Below are positions 1-6,247 of a stretch of DNA of 16,145 nucleotides, one piece after another. Under the pieces are notes generated by a model. The model worked only from the letters and a program-made list of their open reading frames with translations, ran no database searches and was not told where the DNA came from. Positions within the stretch are counted from its first letter, which is position 1. Every line of letters starts with the position of its first letter. This stretch comes from CALAEC01 sp050692915 (GTDB taxonomy: Bacteria; Actinomycetota; UBA4738; CALAEC01), in the NCBI GenBank assembly GCA_050692915.1, contig JBOGVU010000059.1, positions 1 to 16,145 of the forward strand, written 5' to 3'. Made by a program: the position numbers and the translations under genes.

Positions 1-41
1 GCGATGAGGCGACACGAGGATCGCCGGAGGGAACCCCTTCG

Positions 42-518
42 GTGACTGAAGGCGATCCGAGTGGCGCCCCCACGCCGAGCGAGGCCGAAGAGTACCTGGC
101 GGACCTGAGGCGGCTGAAGGCGGAGTTCGAGAACTACCGCAAGCGGGTCCTCCGGGAGCAGACCCGAGCGTTGGAGCTCGCCGCTGAGCCGCTGGTGGCC
201 AAGCTCCTCGAGGTGGTCGACGAGTTCGAGCTCGCGCTGATGGCCGCGGAGGCGAAGCCGGACTTCGAGCGGTTCCTGCACGGCGTCGAGCTCGTGTACG
301 CGAAGCTCATGGACATCCTGCGCTCGGAGGGACTGGACCGGATCGATGCCGAGGACCGCTCGTTCGATCCCGAGCGGCACGAGGCCCTGCTCCAGGCCGA
401 GGGGGAGGCCGACGGAGAGCCGTACGTCGCCGACGTCCTCCGGGCGGGTTACACGCTGAAGGGACGGGTGATCAGGCCGGCCGGGGTCAGGGTCGGCCGC
501 CGTGCGGGTCGGCCGTGA
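42..518 (+). CDS. grpE: GrpE, nucleotide exchange factor of DnaK
   Basis: GrpE is a cytoplasmic dimer that releases ADP from DnaK so that the Hsp70 cycle can turn over. The 158-residue product has a charged, low-complexity N-terminus, then the long-helix motif LKAEFENYRKR near residues 25-35. The C-terminal beta-wing carries FDPERHEALLQ and GYTLKGRVIRPAGVRVG, all typical of the family. It is slightly short, because the disordered N-terminal arm is short. The GTG at 42 is the first possible start in this frame, with GGAGGG about 10 nt upstream (26-31). The frame is open to the left edge, so a start outside the window cannot be excluded. The stop overlaps the dnaJ start by 4 bp (GTGA), so the two are probably translationally coupled. 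In Actinomycetota this operon starts with dnaK and is repressed by HspR. Confidence 0.95.
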   Translation: MTEGDPSGAPTPSEAEEYLADLRRLKAEFENYRKRVLREQTRALELAAEPLVAKLLEVVDEFELALMAAEAKPDFERFLHGVELVYAKLMDILRSEGLDRIDAEDRSFDPERHEALLQAEGEADGEPYVADVLRAGYTLKGRVIRPAGVRVGRRAGRP

Positions 519-1642
519 CGGTCAGCCGCGAGTGGCTGGAGAAGGACTTCTACGCTGTCCTGGGGGTGGCCCGGAACGCGTCGCAGGCCGAGATCAAGAA
601 GGCGTACCGGAAGCTGGCCCAGCAGCACCACCCGGACTCCTCCGAAGGCAGCCCCGCCGCGGAGGAGCGCTTCAAGGAGATCGCCGCGGCCTACGACGTG
701 CTCGGCGACGAGGCGAAGCGGAAGGAGTACGACCGGGTCAGGGACATGGCCTCGTCGGGGTTCCGCTTCGGCCCCGGCGGCGGCCCCGGAGGCGCCGGAG
801 GCGTGCGGTTCGAGGATCTCGGCTTCGGGGTCGGGGGCCTCGGGGACCTGTTCGACCTGTTCGGCGAGGGCCGGGGCGGCGCGGGGACGCGAGCCCGGCG
901 CGGGGCCGACCTCGTGGCCGAGGTGGAGATCGGCTTCGAGGAGGCCATGGCCGGCACCACCATTCCCCTCCGGGTCACGGGGAGCCAGCCTTGCCAGACG
1001 TGTCACGGGTCCGGGGCCCGGCCGGGAACCGCCCCGTCGACATGCCCCCAGTGCGCCGGCACCGGCTCGGTCGCGGTGGACCAGGGCCTCTTCTCCCTGG
1101 CCCGTCCCTGTCCCCGGTGCGGGGGGCGGGGGCAGATCGTCGAGGATCCCTGCCCGACGTGTGGCGGGAGCGGAAGCACCACGGCCACCCGGACGCTCCG
1201 GGTTAAGATCCCCGCCGGCGTGGAGGACGGCGCCCGGATCCGGCTGGCCGGCCGCGGCGAGGCGGGACCGCCCGGCGGCGGGCCGGGTGACATGTTCGTC
1301 GCCGTCCGTGTGCGCCCGCACCGGTTCTTCGAACGCCGGGGCCCAGATCTCGCGCTCACGGTGCCGGTCACCTACCCCGAGGCCGCGCTCGGATCGAACG
1401 TGAAGGTTCCCACGCTCAACGGAGCGGTGACCCTGAAGGTCCCGCCCGGGACCCGGAACGGACGGACGTTCCGGATCCGGGGCAAGGGAGCGCCGAAGCG
1501 TCGGGGAGGACAGGGTGACCTCCTGGTCACGGTGGAGGTCGAGGTCCCCTCGAAGCTGTCGAAGGAGGAGCGCGACCTGCTGAAGCGGCTGCGGGAGGCG
1601 GGCGGGGCCAGCCCGCGTGCGCACCTGGGAACAGAGAGGTGA
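515..1642 (+). CDS. dnaJ: DnaJ, type I Hsp40 co-chaperone
   Basis: This is a 375-residue class I J-protein that delivers unfolded clients to DnaK and stimulates its ATPase. The J domain covers residues 10-75 with HPD at 39-41. A Gly/Phe-rich linker follows (about 81-120). The zinc-binding domain has four CxxCxGxG repeats, with cysteines at 160/163, 177/180, 199/202 and 213/216, all present. The C-terminal substrate-binding beta-domains follow, including FVAVRVRPHRFFERRGPDL and QGDLLVTVEVEVP. Domain order and length match canonical DnaJ, not the shorter CbpA type. The start is GTG overlapping the grpE stop. hspR follows at once, so this copy belongs to the HspR-controlled heat-shock operon. 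Actinobacteria often have a second dnaJ elsewhere; none is visible here. Confidence 0.97.
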   Translation: MTVSREWLEKDFYAVLGVARNASQAEIKKAYRKLAQQHHPDSSEGSPAAEERFKEIAAAYDVLGDEAKRKEYDRVRDMASSGFRFGPGGGPGGAGGVRFEDLGFGVGGLGDLFDLFGEGRGGAGTRARRGADLVAEVEIGFEEAMAGTTIPLRVTGSQPCQTCHGSGARPGTAPSTCPQCAGTGSVAVDQGLFSLARPCPRCGGRGQIVEDPCPTCGGSGSTTATRTLRVKIPAGVEDGARIRLAGRGEAGPPGGGPGDMFVAVRVRPHRFFERRGPDLALTVPVTYPEAALGSNVKVPTLNGAVTLKVPPGTRNGRTFRIRGKGAPKRRGGQGDLLVTVEVEVPSKLSKEERDLLKRLREAGGASPRAHLGTER

Positions 1643-1647
1643 CACCG

Positions 1648-2010
1648 ATGGCGTACGAACGGAACGAGCGAGCGGTCTACATCATCAGCGTGGCTGCCGA
1701 GCTGGCAGGGGTCCACCCGCAGACGCTTCGGATCTACGAGCGGAAGGGCCTGCTCCGGCCGGCCCGGACCGCCGGGAACACCCGGCGGTACTCGGACCGG
1801 GACATCGATCGCCTGCGCGACATCCAGGAGCTGACCCAGCGGGGGGTGAACCTCGCGGGGGTCAAGATGATCATCGAGCTCCAGGCGCAGGTCGAGCGGG
1901 CCCGGCGGGATCTCGAGCAGCTCAGCCAGGAGCTCGAGTCGGCCCGCCGACGGGCCGGCGGGGACCTGATCCCCCTGAGGAGCACGCGGCTGCCGTGGGA
2001 TCGCGGCTGA
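1648..2010 (+). CDS. hspR: HspR, MerR-family heat-shock repressor
   Basis: HspR represses the dnaK operon by binding HAIR inverted repeats and uses DnaK as co-repressor. The 120-residue product has the MerR winged helix-turn-helix at about residues 11-57, with YIISVAAELAGVHPQTLRIY and TAGNTRRYSDRDIDRLR as near-diagnostic HspR sequence. GVNLAGVKMIIEL then leads into a coiled-coil dimerisation helix (about 70-102). The tail is short with hydrophobic residues (LIPLRSTRLPW). I chose ATG 1648 because GAGAGG (1634-1639) sits 8 nt upstream. An in-frame GTG at 1639 overlaps the dnaJ stop and would add three residues, but it consumes its own ribosome site. Position after dnaJ matches mycobacteria and streptomycetes. 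The operator should lie upstream of dnaK, outside the window; I saw no clear HAIR site inside it. Confidence 0.94.
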   Translation: MAYERNERAVYIISVAAELAGVHPQTLRIYERKGLLRPARTAGNTRRYSDRDIDRLRDIQELTQRGVNLAGVKMIIELQAQVERARRDLEQLSQELESARRRAGGDLIPLRSTRLPWDRG

Positions 2011-2053
2011 CGCGAGGTGGACGGGGCCGGGGACGGCCTGACGTTCGAGTTGC

Positions 2054-2404
2054 CTAGCCGCGCTCTTGCGGCGGTGTTCCTCTGTAGGCGATCACGTGCA
2101 CCCGTTCCACGGTGAGCATCCCCTCGCCAACCATCTGGTCCAGCATCGGGAGCACCCGCTGGACATTTTCTTCGGTGTCGACGATCTCGATCACCACGGG
2201 CAGGTCCTCGGACAACCGGAGGATCCTGGCCGTGTGGAGACGGGAGTCGGCGCCGAATCCCTCGATCCCTCGGAGCACTGTGGCCCCGGCCAGCCCCTCC
2301 CGGCGGACCAGCTCCACTATGGCTTCGTAGAGCGGTCGGCCCTCCCATCTATCGGACTCGCCGATGAAGATCCGCAGCAGCTGTCCCTCGCCCTCCATCC
2401 GCAT
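2054..2404 (-). CDS. DUF190 family protein (PII-like fold), downstream of crcB
   Basis: The 116-residue protein matches the DUF190 family: MRMEGEGQLLRIFIGESDRW at the N-terminus, then PLYEAIVELVRREGLAGATV, LRGIEGFGADSRLHT and LPVVIEIVDTEENVQ. The family has a ferredoxin-like, PII/GlnB-like fold and presumably acts as a small cytosolic ligand sensor; its ligand is unknown. The start at 2404 is preceded by GGGAGG about 10 nt upstream. A longer in-frame start at 2482 would add 26 residues that run across the end of the crcB reading frame and look non-coding. It begins one base after the TGA that ends the crcB frame (TGAGATG), so it is cotranscribed with crcB and lies under the same fluoride riboswitch. 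DUF190 genes occur next to crcB in other bacteria, so a role in fluoride response is inferred. It converges on hspR with a 43-bp gap and no clear terminator. Confidence 0.88.
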   Translation of the reverse strand: MRMEGEGQLLRIFIGESDRWEGRPLYEAIVELVRREGLAGATVLRGIEGFGADSRLHTARILRLSEDLPVVIEIVDTEENVQRVLPMLDQMVGEGMLTVERVHVIAYRGTPPQERG

Positions 2405-2405
2405 C

Positions 2406-2780
2406 TCAGATCGCCCTCCCCACTGCGAGACCCAGGGCCAGGGCAACGAGTCCGATGAAGAGGCTCCCCAGCGCGTTCGCAAGGCCCATGAGGTAGGAGC
2501 CGCCCTGTATCAGCCGGAAGGTCTCCAAAGCCTAGGTCGAGAACGTCGTGTACGCCCCCAGGAAGCCGATCGTGAGCGTGGAGCGGATCCACGGTGCGAG
2601 GGCGAACCGCTCCGCCAGGACGGTGAAGGTCACCCCGAGCAGGAACGCACCGCTCACGTTCACCACAAAGGTCCCCCAGGGGAAGCTGCCGCGGGTGGCT
2701 CGGCTGACCACTCCGTCAAGGCCGTAACGGGCCAGGGCGCCGACCGCTCCGGCGAAGAAGATCCCGATGACGGATCTCAT
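2406..2780 (-). pseudogene. crcB: CrcB/FluC fluoride channel interrupted by an in-frame amber codon
   Basis: Fluc proteins are four-helix, dual-topology dimers that export toxic fluoride. The frame from ATG 2780 reads 82 residues to a TAG at 2532-2534: GIFFAGAVGALARYGLD in helix 1, FPWGTFVVNVSGAFLLG with the conserved Asn41 in helix 2, and GFLGAYTTFST in the broken helix 3. After the TAG the same frame continues with ALETFRLIQGGSYLMGLANA and a fourth hydrophobic helix to TGA 2406-2408. The whole is 125 codons, the normal family length. The TAG is codon 83, three after Phe80. Fluc channels have a conserved aromatic at both positions (the phenylalanine box). No frameshift or second lesion is seen. 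GGAGG (2787-2791) is 6 nt before ATG, and a fluoride riboswitch precedes it. It may be a recent pseudogene, a base error or a readthrough gene; as read, only 2532-2780 is translated. Confidence 0.85.
2532..2534 (-). other. In-frame amber (TAG) codon within crcB
   Basis: The coding-strand context is ACC-TAG-GCT, between TTFST and ALETFRL. A single change to TAC or TGG would restore an aromatic residue; TTC would need two changes. TAG is an ordinary stop in this genome: it ends lemA, the metallo-beta-lactamase gene, dodecin, purA, purL and the DUF190 gene. Genome-wide reassignment of TAG is therefore not an explanation. Confidence 0.9.
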
Positions 2781-2797
2781 GGTGCTCCTCCTTATAG

Positions 2798-2850
2798 CTG
2801 GTAGGAGCCATCAGCCGTCTATCGGCGGTTCGGGCGAGGCCCATCGCCCG
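2798..2850 (-). promoter_or_regulatory. Fluoride riboswitch (crcB motif)
   Basis: Read on the minus strand, the segment starting at 2849 gives GGGCGATGGGCCTCGCCC, then GAACCGCC, a short ATAGA loop region and CGGCTGATGGCTCCTACC. This matches the fluoride aptamer in sequence and order. P1 is GGGCG/CGCCC, the GCCG/CGGC stem closes on the small loop, and the loop GGGCC can pair with GGCTC in the 3' tail to form the pseudoknot (one G-U pair). It ends 4 nt before the start of the crcB ribosome site. Position ahead of crcB is the classic context. No U-tract terminator fits in the 17 nt between aptamer and ATG, which argues for translational control. Confidence 0.93.
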
Positions 2851-2867
2851 GCGCGAGCGCCAGCAAG

Positions 2868-2873
2868 AGTATA
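2868..2873 (-). promoter_or_regulatory. Candidate -10 box for the crcB riboswitch transcript
   Basis: The minus strand carries TATACT, a good match to a sigma-70-type -10 element. It would place transcription start near 2861, about 12 nt before the first base of the fluoride aptamer. No convincing -35 hexamer is visible at 16-18 nt spacing. Confidence 0.5.
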
Positions 2874-2917
2874 GGCGGCTTCACTGGAGGGGCGTCCCGC
2901 CCGATACTCCCAGGGCG

Positions 2918-3601
2918 ATGGAGGTCCTGGGGATCCTGGCCGTGGTGGCGGCGGCGATCGCCGCGCTGGCGATCAGCCTGCACCTGAAGGCGAAGAGGAG
3001 GGCGGCCTTCCGGGCGTTCGCCCTCCAGCACGGGCTCGAGTTTGCCGAGGGCGACCCGTTCGGCCTGCTGGGGTGGCCGTTCGACCTGTTCCACAGGGGC
3101 GACGGGCGGGGGATCGACCACGTGCTCTGGGGGACCTGGCGGGACACGAAGCTCCAGGCCTTCGACTACTGGTACTACACGGAGAGCACCGACTCGCAGG
3201 GTCACCGGTCCCGCAGCTACCGCCGCTTCTCCGGCGTGGTGATCGAGGTGCCGGCGGCGTTCCCCCACCTCACCATGGCGCGGGAGGGGCTGTTCACCCG
3301 GCTTGCCGATCACCTCGGGATGGAGGACATCGAGTTCGAGTCCCCCGAGTTCAACCGCCGGTATAACGTCATGGCCGGCGAGCGGAGGTTCGCCTACGAG
3401 CTCATCGACGGCCGGATGCTCGAATGGCTGGTCGGGTTCGACCAGGGCCTGGCCTTCGAGGTCATGGGCAACCGGGTCCTGGCCTACGGGCCCCGGGTCA
3501 AGCCGAGCGCCCTCCTGGGGCTGATCGGGACGGCGGCGATGTTCCGGGACCGCATCCCCCCGGTGGCCTGGAGCCTCTATCCGGTCGCCGAGACCCCCTG
3601 A
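2918..3601 (+). CDS. Membrane-anchored protein of unknown function
   Basis: I do not recognise a named function. The 227-residue product has one N-terminal transmembrane segment (about residues 3-22, Ala/Ile/Leu-rich), a basic patch (KAKRR) predicting a cytoplasmic soluble domain, then a mixed alpha/beta domain. Notable parts are FDLFHRGDGRGIDHVLWGTW, an aromatic run FDYWYY, EFNRRYNVMAGERRFAYELID and a hydrophobic stretch near 195-210. The layout resembles DUF3137-type proteins, which are often encoded near LemA, but this is only a resemblance. It starts divergently from the crcB unit. No good ribosome site precedes the ATG; GATACT at 2903-2908 could be a -10 giving a nearly leaderless transcript. 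Composition and codon use match the neighbours, and lemA follows 60 bp downstream. Confidence 0.75.
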   Translation: MEVLGILAVVAAAIAALAISLHLKAKRRAAFRAFALQHGLEFAEGDPFGLLGWPFDLFHRGDGRGIDHVLWGTWRDTKLQAFDYWYYTESTDSQGHRSRSYRRFSGVVIEVPAAFPHLTMAREGLFTRLADHLGMEDIEFESPEFNRRYNVMAGERRFAYELIDGRMLEWLVGFDQGLAFEVMGNRVLAYGPRVKPSALLGLIGTAAMFRDRIPPVAWSLYPVAETP

Positions 3602-3605
3602 CCGA

Positions 3606-3641
3606 TAGAATCCGGTCCGGCGTCCCCGGCACCAGCCGGGG
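3606..3641 (+). promoter_or_regulatory. Candidate lemA promoter with 5' leader hairpin
   Basis: TAGAAT at 3606-3611 is a good -10 box and would start transcription near 3618. A hairpin follows: CCCCGGC (3624-3630), loop ACCA, GCCGGGG (3635-3641), a 7-bp GC stem. The ribosome site GAGAGGAG (3648-3655) then lies 6 nt before the lemA ATG. There is no U-tract, so the stem looks like a leader hairpin rather than an intrinsic terminator, although it could also help end the upstream transcript. No -35 is evident. Confidence 0.45.
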
Positions 3642-3661
3642 CCATCCGAGAGGAGACGGAC

Positions 3662-4321
3662 ATGACCGCGCTGTGGGTGATCCTGGGGATCATAGTGCTC
3701 GTGCTCCTGTGGGGCGTGGTGGCCTACAACCGCTTCGTCTCCCAGCGCCAGGGGATCCGTGACGCGTACGCGAACATCGACACGGAGCTCCGCCGCCGGT
3801 ACGACCTGATCCCGAACCTGGTCGAGTCGGTGAGGGGTTACGCCTCGCACGAGCGGGCCACATTCGAGAACGTCACCGCCGCCCGGACCGCGGCCATGCA
3901 GGCCCAGGGCCCAGAACAGCAGGCCCAGGCCGAGAACATGCTGACCGCGGCACTGCGGAGCCTGTTCGCGGTGGCGGAGGCGTATCCCGAGCTGCGGGCC
4001 TCCGAGAACTTCCAGGCCCTCCAGGCCGAGCTGGCGAACACCGAGGACCGCATCCAGGTCTCCCGGCGCTTCTACAACGCCAACGTCCGCGAGTACAACG
4101 AGCGGGTCCAGTCCGTGCCCTCGAACGTCATCGCCTCGATGTTCGGGTTCCCGGCCGAGCCCTTCTTCGAGATCGAGGAGGGCGAGCGAGCCACGATGGA
4201 GCAGGCCCCCCGGGTCGAGTTCGGCGGTACCGCGGCCCCGGCCGCTCCGACGCCTCCGGCAAGTCCCACGCCGCCCGCAGGGACCACCCCGCCCGGAGAG
4301 ACCCCGCCGGCGGCCGGCTAG
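3662..4321 (+). CDS. lemA: LemA family protein
   Basis: LemA proteins are membrane-anchored, mostly helical proteins whose biochemical role is not established. The 219-residue product has one N-terminal transmembrane helix (about residues 4-22), then the family core: YNRFVSQRQGIRDAYANIDT, LRRRYDLIPNLVESVRGYAS and SENFQALQAELANTEDRIQV, with SRRFYNANVREYN and FGFPAEPFFE near the end. The core is complete. The last 30 or so residues are an Ala/Pro/Thr-rich tail with repeated TPP units, probably disordered and outside the usual LemA domain. The ATG has a strong ribosome site 6 nt upstream, and its own promoter is likely. The neighbouring one-pass membrane protein may act with it, since LemA is often next to other membrane proteins of unknown function. 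Confidence 0.93.
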   Translation: MTALWVILGIIVLVLLWGVVAYNRFVSQRQGIRDAYANIDTELRRRYDLIPNLVESVRGYASHERATFENVTAARTAAMQAQGPEQQAQAENMLTAALRSLFAVAEAYPELRASENFQALQAELANTEDRIQVSRRFYNANVREYNERVQSVPSNVIASMFGFPAEPFFEIEEGERATMEQAPRVEFGGTAAPAAPTPPASPTPPAGTTPPGETPPAAG

Positions 4322-4356
4322 CCTCGCCGGGAGGTGCCGTCACCCGCGCTCCTGGG

Positions 4357-4362
4357 TAGGCT
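4357..4362 (+). promoter_or_regulatory. Candidate -10 box for the metallo-beta-lactamase-fold gene
   Basis: TAGGCT would place transcription start near 4369, leaving a leader of about 13 nt that is little more than the ribosome site GAGGAGG. It is similar to the TAGAAT, TAGGAT and TAGACT boxes ahead of lemA, the dodecin gene and purA. No -35 is seen. Confidence 0.4.
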
Positions 4363-4381
4363 GTGGCCGAGGAGGTAGCCC

Positions 4382-5032
4382 ATGCTGGAGCGGTTCACCT
4401 GGATCAAGCAGTCGGGGTACCGGTGGAAGGGGGACGGGAAGACCGTCTACATCGACCCGTGGGGGGTCCCCGAGGACTTCGAGCCCGCCGACGTGGTGTT
4501 CATCACCCACGCCCACGGCGACCACTACGACCGCGACGACATCGCCAGGATCACCAAGGACGACACGGCGTTCGTGGCGCCCCGGGACGTGGCCGCCGAG
4601 CTCTCGGGCGACGTGACCGCCGTCGGGCCCGGAGACGCCTTCGAGGCTGGGGGGATCACGGGGCATGCGGTCCCCGCGTACAACATCCAGCCCGATCGCC
4701 TGCAGAACCACCCGAAGGAGAACAACTGGGTTGGGTACGTGCTGGAGCTCGGCGGGAACGTCTACTACCACGCTGGGGACACCGACCACCTCCCCGAGCT
4801 CGAGTCGATCACCACCGACGTCGCGTTTCTCCCCGTCGGCGGGACGTTCTGCTGCGCGGTGCCCGAGGCCGCCGCGCTGGCCAGGGCGATCTCGCCCCAG
4901 CTCGCGGTCCCGATGCACTACGGGTTCTTCGAGGGCGCGGGGACCGCGCGGGACGGTGAGCGCTTCCGCGACGAGGCGCCCCCGGTCAAGGTCGAGGTGT
5001 TGGCGCCCGTCGTCCCGTTCCTCTTCGAGTAG
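4382..5032 (+). CDS. Metallo-beta-lactamase-fold hydrolase (UlaG/UPF0173-like)
   Basis: The 216-residue protein is a single-domain metallo-beta-lactamase fold, probably a cytosolic metal-dependent hydrolase of the COG2220 type. The metal motif HxHxDH is present as HAHGDH at residues 43-48. Further likely ligands are the His of GITGHAVPAYN, the Asp of YYHAGDTDH and the His of VPMHYGFF near the C-terminus. The N-terminal YIDPWGVPEDFEPADVVFIT strand pair is typical of this group. Known members include UlaG, an L-ascorbate-6-phosphate lactonase, but most are uncharacterised and the substrate here cannot be read from sequence. GGAGG lies 8 nt before ATG. The next gene starts 3 nt after its stop, so they are probably cotranscribed. 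Confidence 0.9.
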   Translation: MLERFTWIKQSGYRWKGDGKTVYIDPWGVPEDFEPADVVFITHAHGDHYDRDDIARITKDDTAFVAPRDVAAELSGDVTAVGPGDAFEAGGITGHAVPAYNIQPDRLQNHPKENNWVGYVLELGGNVYYHAGDTDHLPELESITTDVAFLPVGGTFCCAVPEAAALARAISPQLAVPMHYGFFEGAGTARDGERFRDEAPPVKVEVLAPVVPFLFE

Positions 5033-5035
5033 CCG

Positions 5036-5338
5036 GTGTCCACCCGGCTCAAGCTCGCCGCGATCCTCATCGCCTCCGGGCTCCTGGTGGGTGCCCTGGT
5101 GGCCGCGGTCTCGGTCGGCACCGCGGCCCCCTTCTGTCCCTCGGGACCCTCGGGGGAGGAGTGTCAGGCACTGGTGGTGACGCTGGCCAGGCGGGCCGGG
5201 ATCGTGGCCGGGGCGGCCGCGGTCCTCATGGGGCTCCTGGCGGCGGGGCTGATACGGATGCTGTCGCAGGATGACCGTCAGCGAGCGGAGCGGGCCATGG
5301 AGGCCTACCGGGCCTCGTCGGCGGAACAGGAGGGATGA
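5036..5338 (+). CDS. Small two-pass membrane protein, function unknown
   Basis: The 100-residue product is not a family I recognise. It has two strongly hydrophobic helices: about residues 6-30 (LAAILIASGLLVGALVAAVS) and 52-74 (AGIVAGAAAVLMGLLAAGLI). They are joined by a loop with two cysteines (FCPSGPSGEEC) that could form a disulfide if outside the cell. The C-terminus is charged and helical (QDDRQRAERAMEAYR). The GTG start is inferred from tight spacing to the preceding stop; no strong ribosome site is visible. The stop overlaps the region of the ribosome site for the next gene, which starts 1 nt later. Continuous frame, neighbour spacing and clear membrane pattern favour a real gene. Confidence 0.68.
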   Translation: MSTRLKLAAILIASGLLVGALVAAVSVGTAAPFCPSGPSGEECQALVVTLARRAGIVAGAAAVLMGLLAAGLIRMLSQDDRQRAERAMEAYRASSAEQEG

Positions 5339-5339
5339 C

Positions 5340-6242
5340 ATGGGACTGGGATACGACGGAGAGCTGTACATCCTGGCGTTCGATCACCGGGGATCGTTCC
5401 AGAAGAAGATGCTTGGCATCCAGGGGGCGCCGAGCCCCGAGGAGGCCGAACGGATCTCCGACGCCAAGGCGGTGATCTTCGAGGGCTTCCTCAGGGCTCT
5501 GGACGAGGGCGCGCCGCGCGATGCCGCCGGCATGCTCGTCGACGAGCAGTTCGGCGCGGACCTGGCCCGGCGAGGCCGGAAGGAGGGCGTGATCCTGGCC
5601 ATGCCGGTGGAGAAGAGCGGCCAGGACGAGTTCGACTTCGAGTACGGGGACGATTTCGGGGCCCACATCGAGGAGTTCGACCCGACGTTCTCCAAGGTCC
5701 TGGTCCGGTACAACCCGGAGGGGGACCGGGAGATGAACGCGCGTCAGGCCACCCGCCTCCGCACCCTCTCCGACTGGCTCCACGAGCATGACCGCAGGTT
5801 CCTGTTCGAGCTGCTGGTTGCGGCCGAGCCCACCCAGCTGGAGGCGGTGGGCGGCGACGAGGATCGGTACGACAAGGAGATCCGTCCCGGGCTGATGCTT
5901 CAGGCGATCCGGGACCTCCACGCGGCCGGGATCGAGCCCGACGTGTGGAAGATCGAAGGGCTGGATCGCCGGGAGGACTGCCAGGCCGTGGCCGACCTGG
6001 TCCGGTCCGACGGCCGGGACGGCGTGGCCTGCGTCGTGCTCGGCCGCGGCGCCGACGACGCCGCAGTGGAGCACTGGCTCCGCCAGGGGGCCGGCGTTCC
6101 CGGGTACATCGGGTTCGCCATCGGCCGGACGATCTGGTGGGACGCCCTGAAGGCGTATCTGGCTGACGAGGCCGGCAGGGAGGACGCCACCGGCACGATC
6201 TCCGCGAACTACCGGCGGATGATCGACGTCTACCGAGGCTGA
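5340..6242 (+). CDS. DUF2090 TIM-barrel aldolase (IolC C-terminal / LacD-like)
   Basis: The 300-residue protein matches the DUF2090 domain that forms the C-terminal half of some fused IolC proteins, a class I aldolase-like TIM barrel related to LacD. Visible motifs are LYILAFDHRGSFQKKMLG at the N-terminus, MLVDEQFGADLAR, the PVEKSGQDEFDFEYG loop, FSKVLVRYNPEGDREMN, FLFELLVAAEP, PDVWKIEGLD and GFAIGRTIWW. By analogy with LacD, Lys204 in VWKIEGL is the best Schiff-base candidate, with Lys119 another conserved lysine. The IolC kinase half is absent, so it may cleave 2-deoxy-5-keto-gluconate 6-phosphate or another ketose phosphate; no other inositol genes are nearby. ATG 5340 is chosen because AGGAGGG lies 5 nt upstream and the family motif starts right after it. 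An upstream in-frame start inside the previous gene adds only 23 basic residues. Confidence 0.85.
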   Translation: MGLGYDGELYILAFDHRGSFQKKMLGIQGAPSPEEAERISDAKAVIFEGFLRALDEGAPRDAAGMLVDEQFGADLARRGRKEGVILAMPVEKSGQDEFDFEYGDDFGAHIEEFDPTFSKVLVRYNPEGDREMNARQATRLRTLSDWLHEHDRRFLFELLVAAEPTQLEAVGGDEDRYDKEIRPGLMLQAIRDLHAAGIEPDVWKIEGLDRREDCQAVADLVRSDGRDGVACVVLGRGADDAAVEHWLRQGAGVPGYIGFAIGRTIWWDALKAYLADEAGREDATGTISANYRRMIDVYRG

Positions 6243-6247
6243 GCCGC

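Noticed and set aside
1..45. Tail of dnaK at the left edge (TGA at 5-7 in frame 2, or TGA at 43-45 in frame 1)
   Set aside because: dnaK is expected just upstream and the TGA at 5-7 is compatible, but two or three codons are too little to identify a protein.
2002..2062. CGCGGCT (2002-2008) and AGCCGCG (2056-2062) as a bidirectional terminator between hspR and DUF190
   Set aside because: The arms are 47 nt apart, each sits at the coding end of a gene, and no U-tract follows; chance similarity of the two C-terminal codons explains it.
2405..2482. Longer DUF190 start at 2482
   Set aside because: The extra 26 residues overlap the end of the crcB frame, do not resemble the family N-terminus, and the ATG at 2404 has a ribosome site.
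2532..2534. Reassignment of TAG to an amino acid in this genome
   Set aside because: At least six intact genes in the window end in TAG at sensible family C-termini, so TAG is a normal stop here.
5271..5339. Extended N-terminus for the DUF2090 aldolase
   Set aside because: The added 23 residues are basic, fall inside the preceding membrane-protein gene, and precede the strong AGGAGGG site used by ATG 5340.
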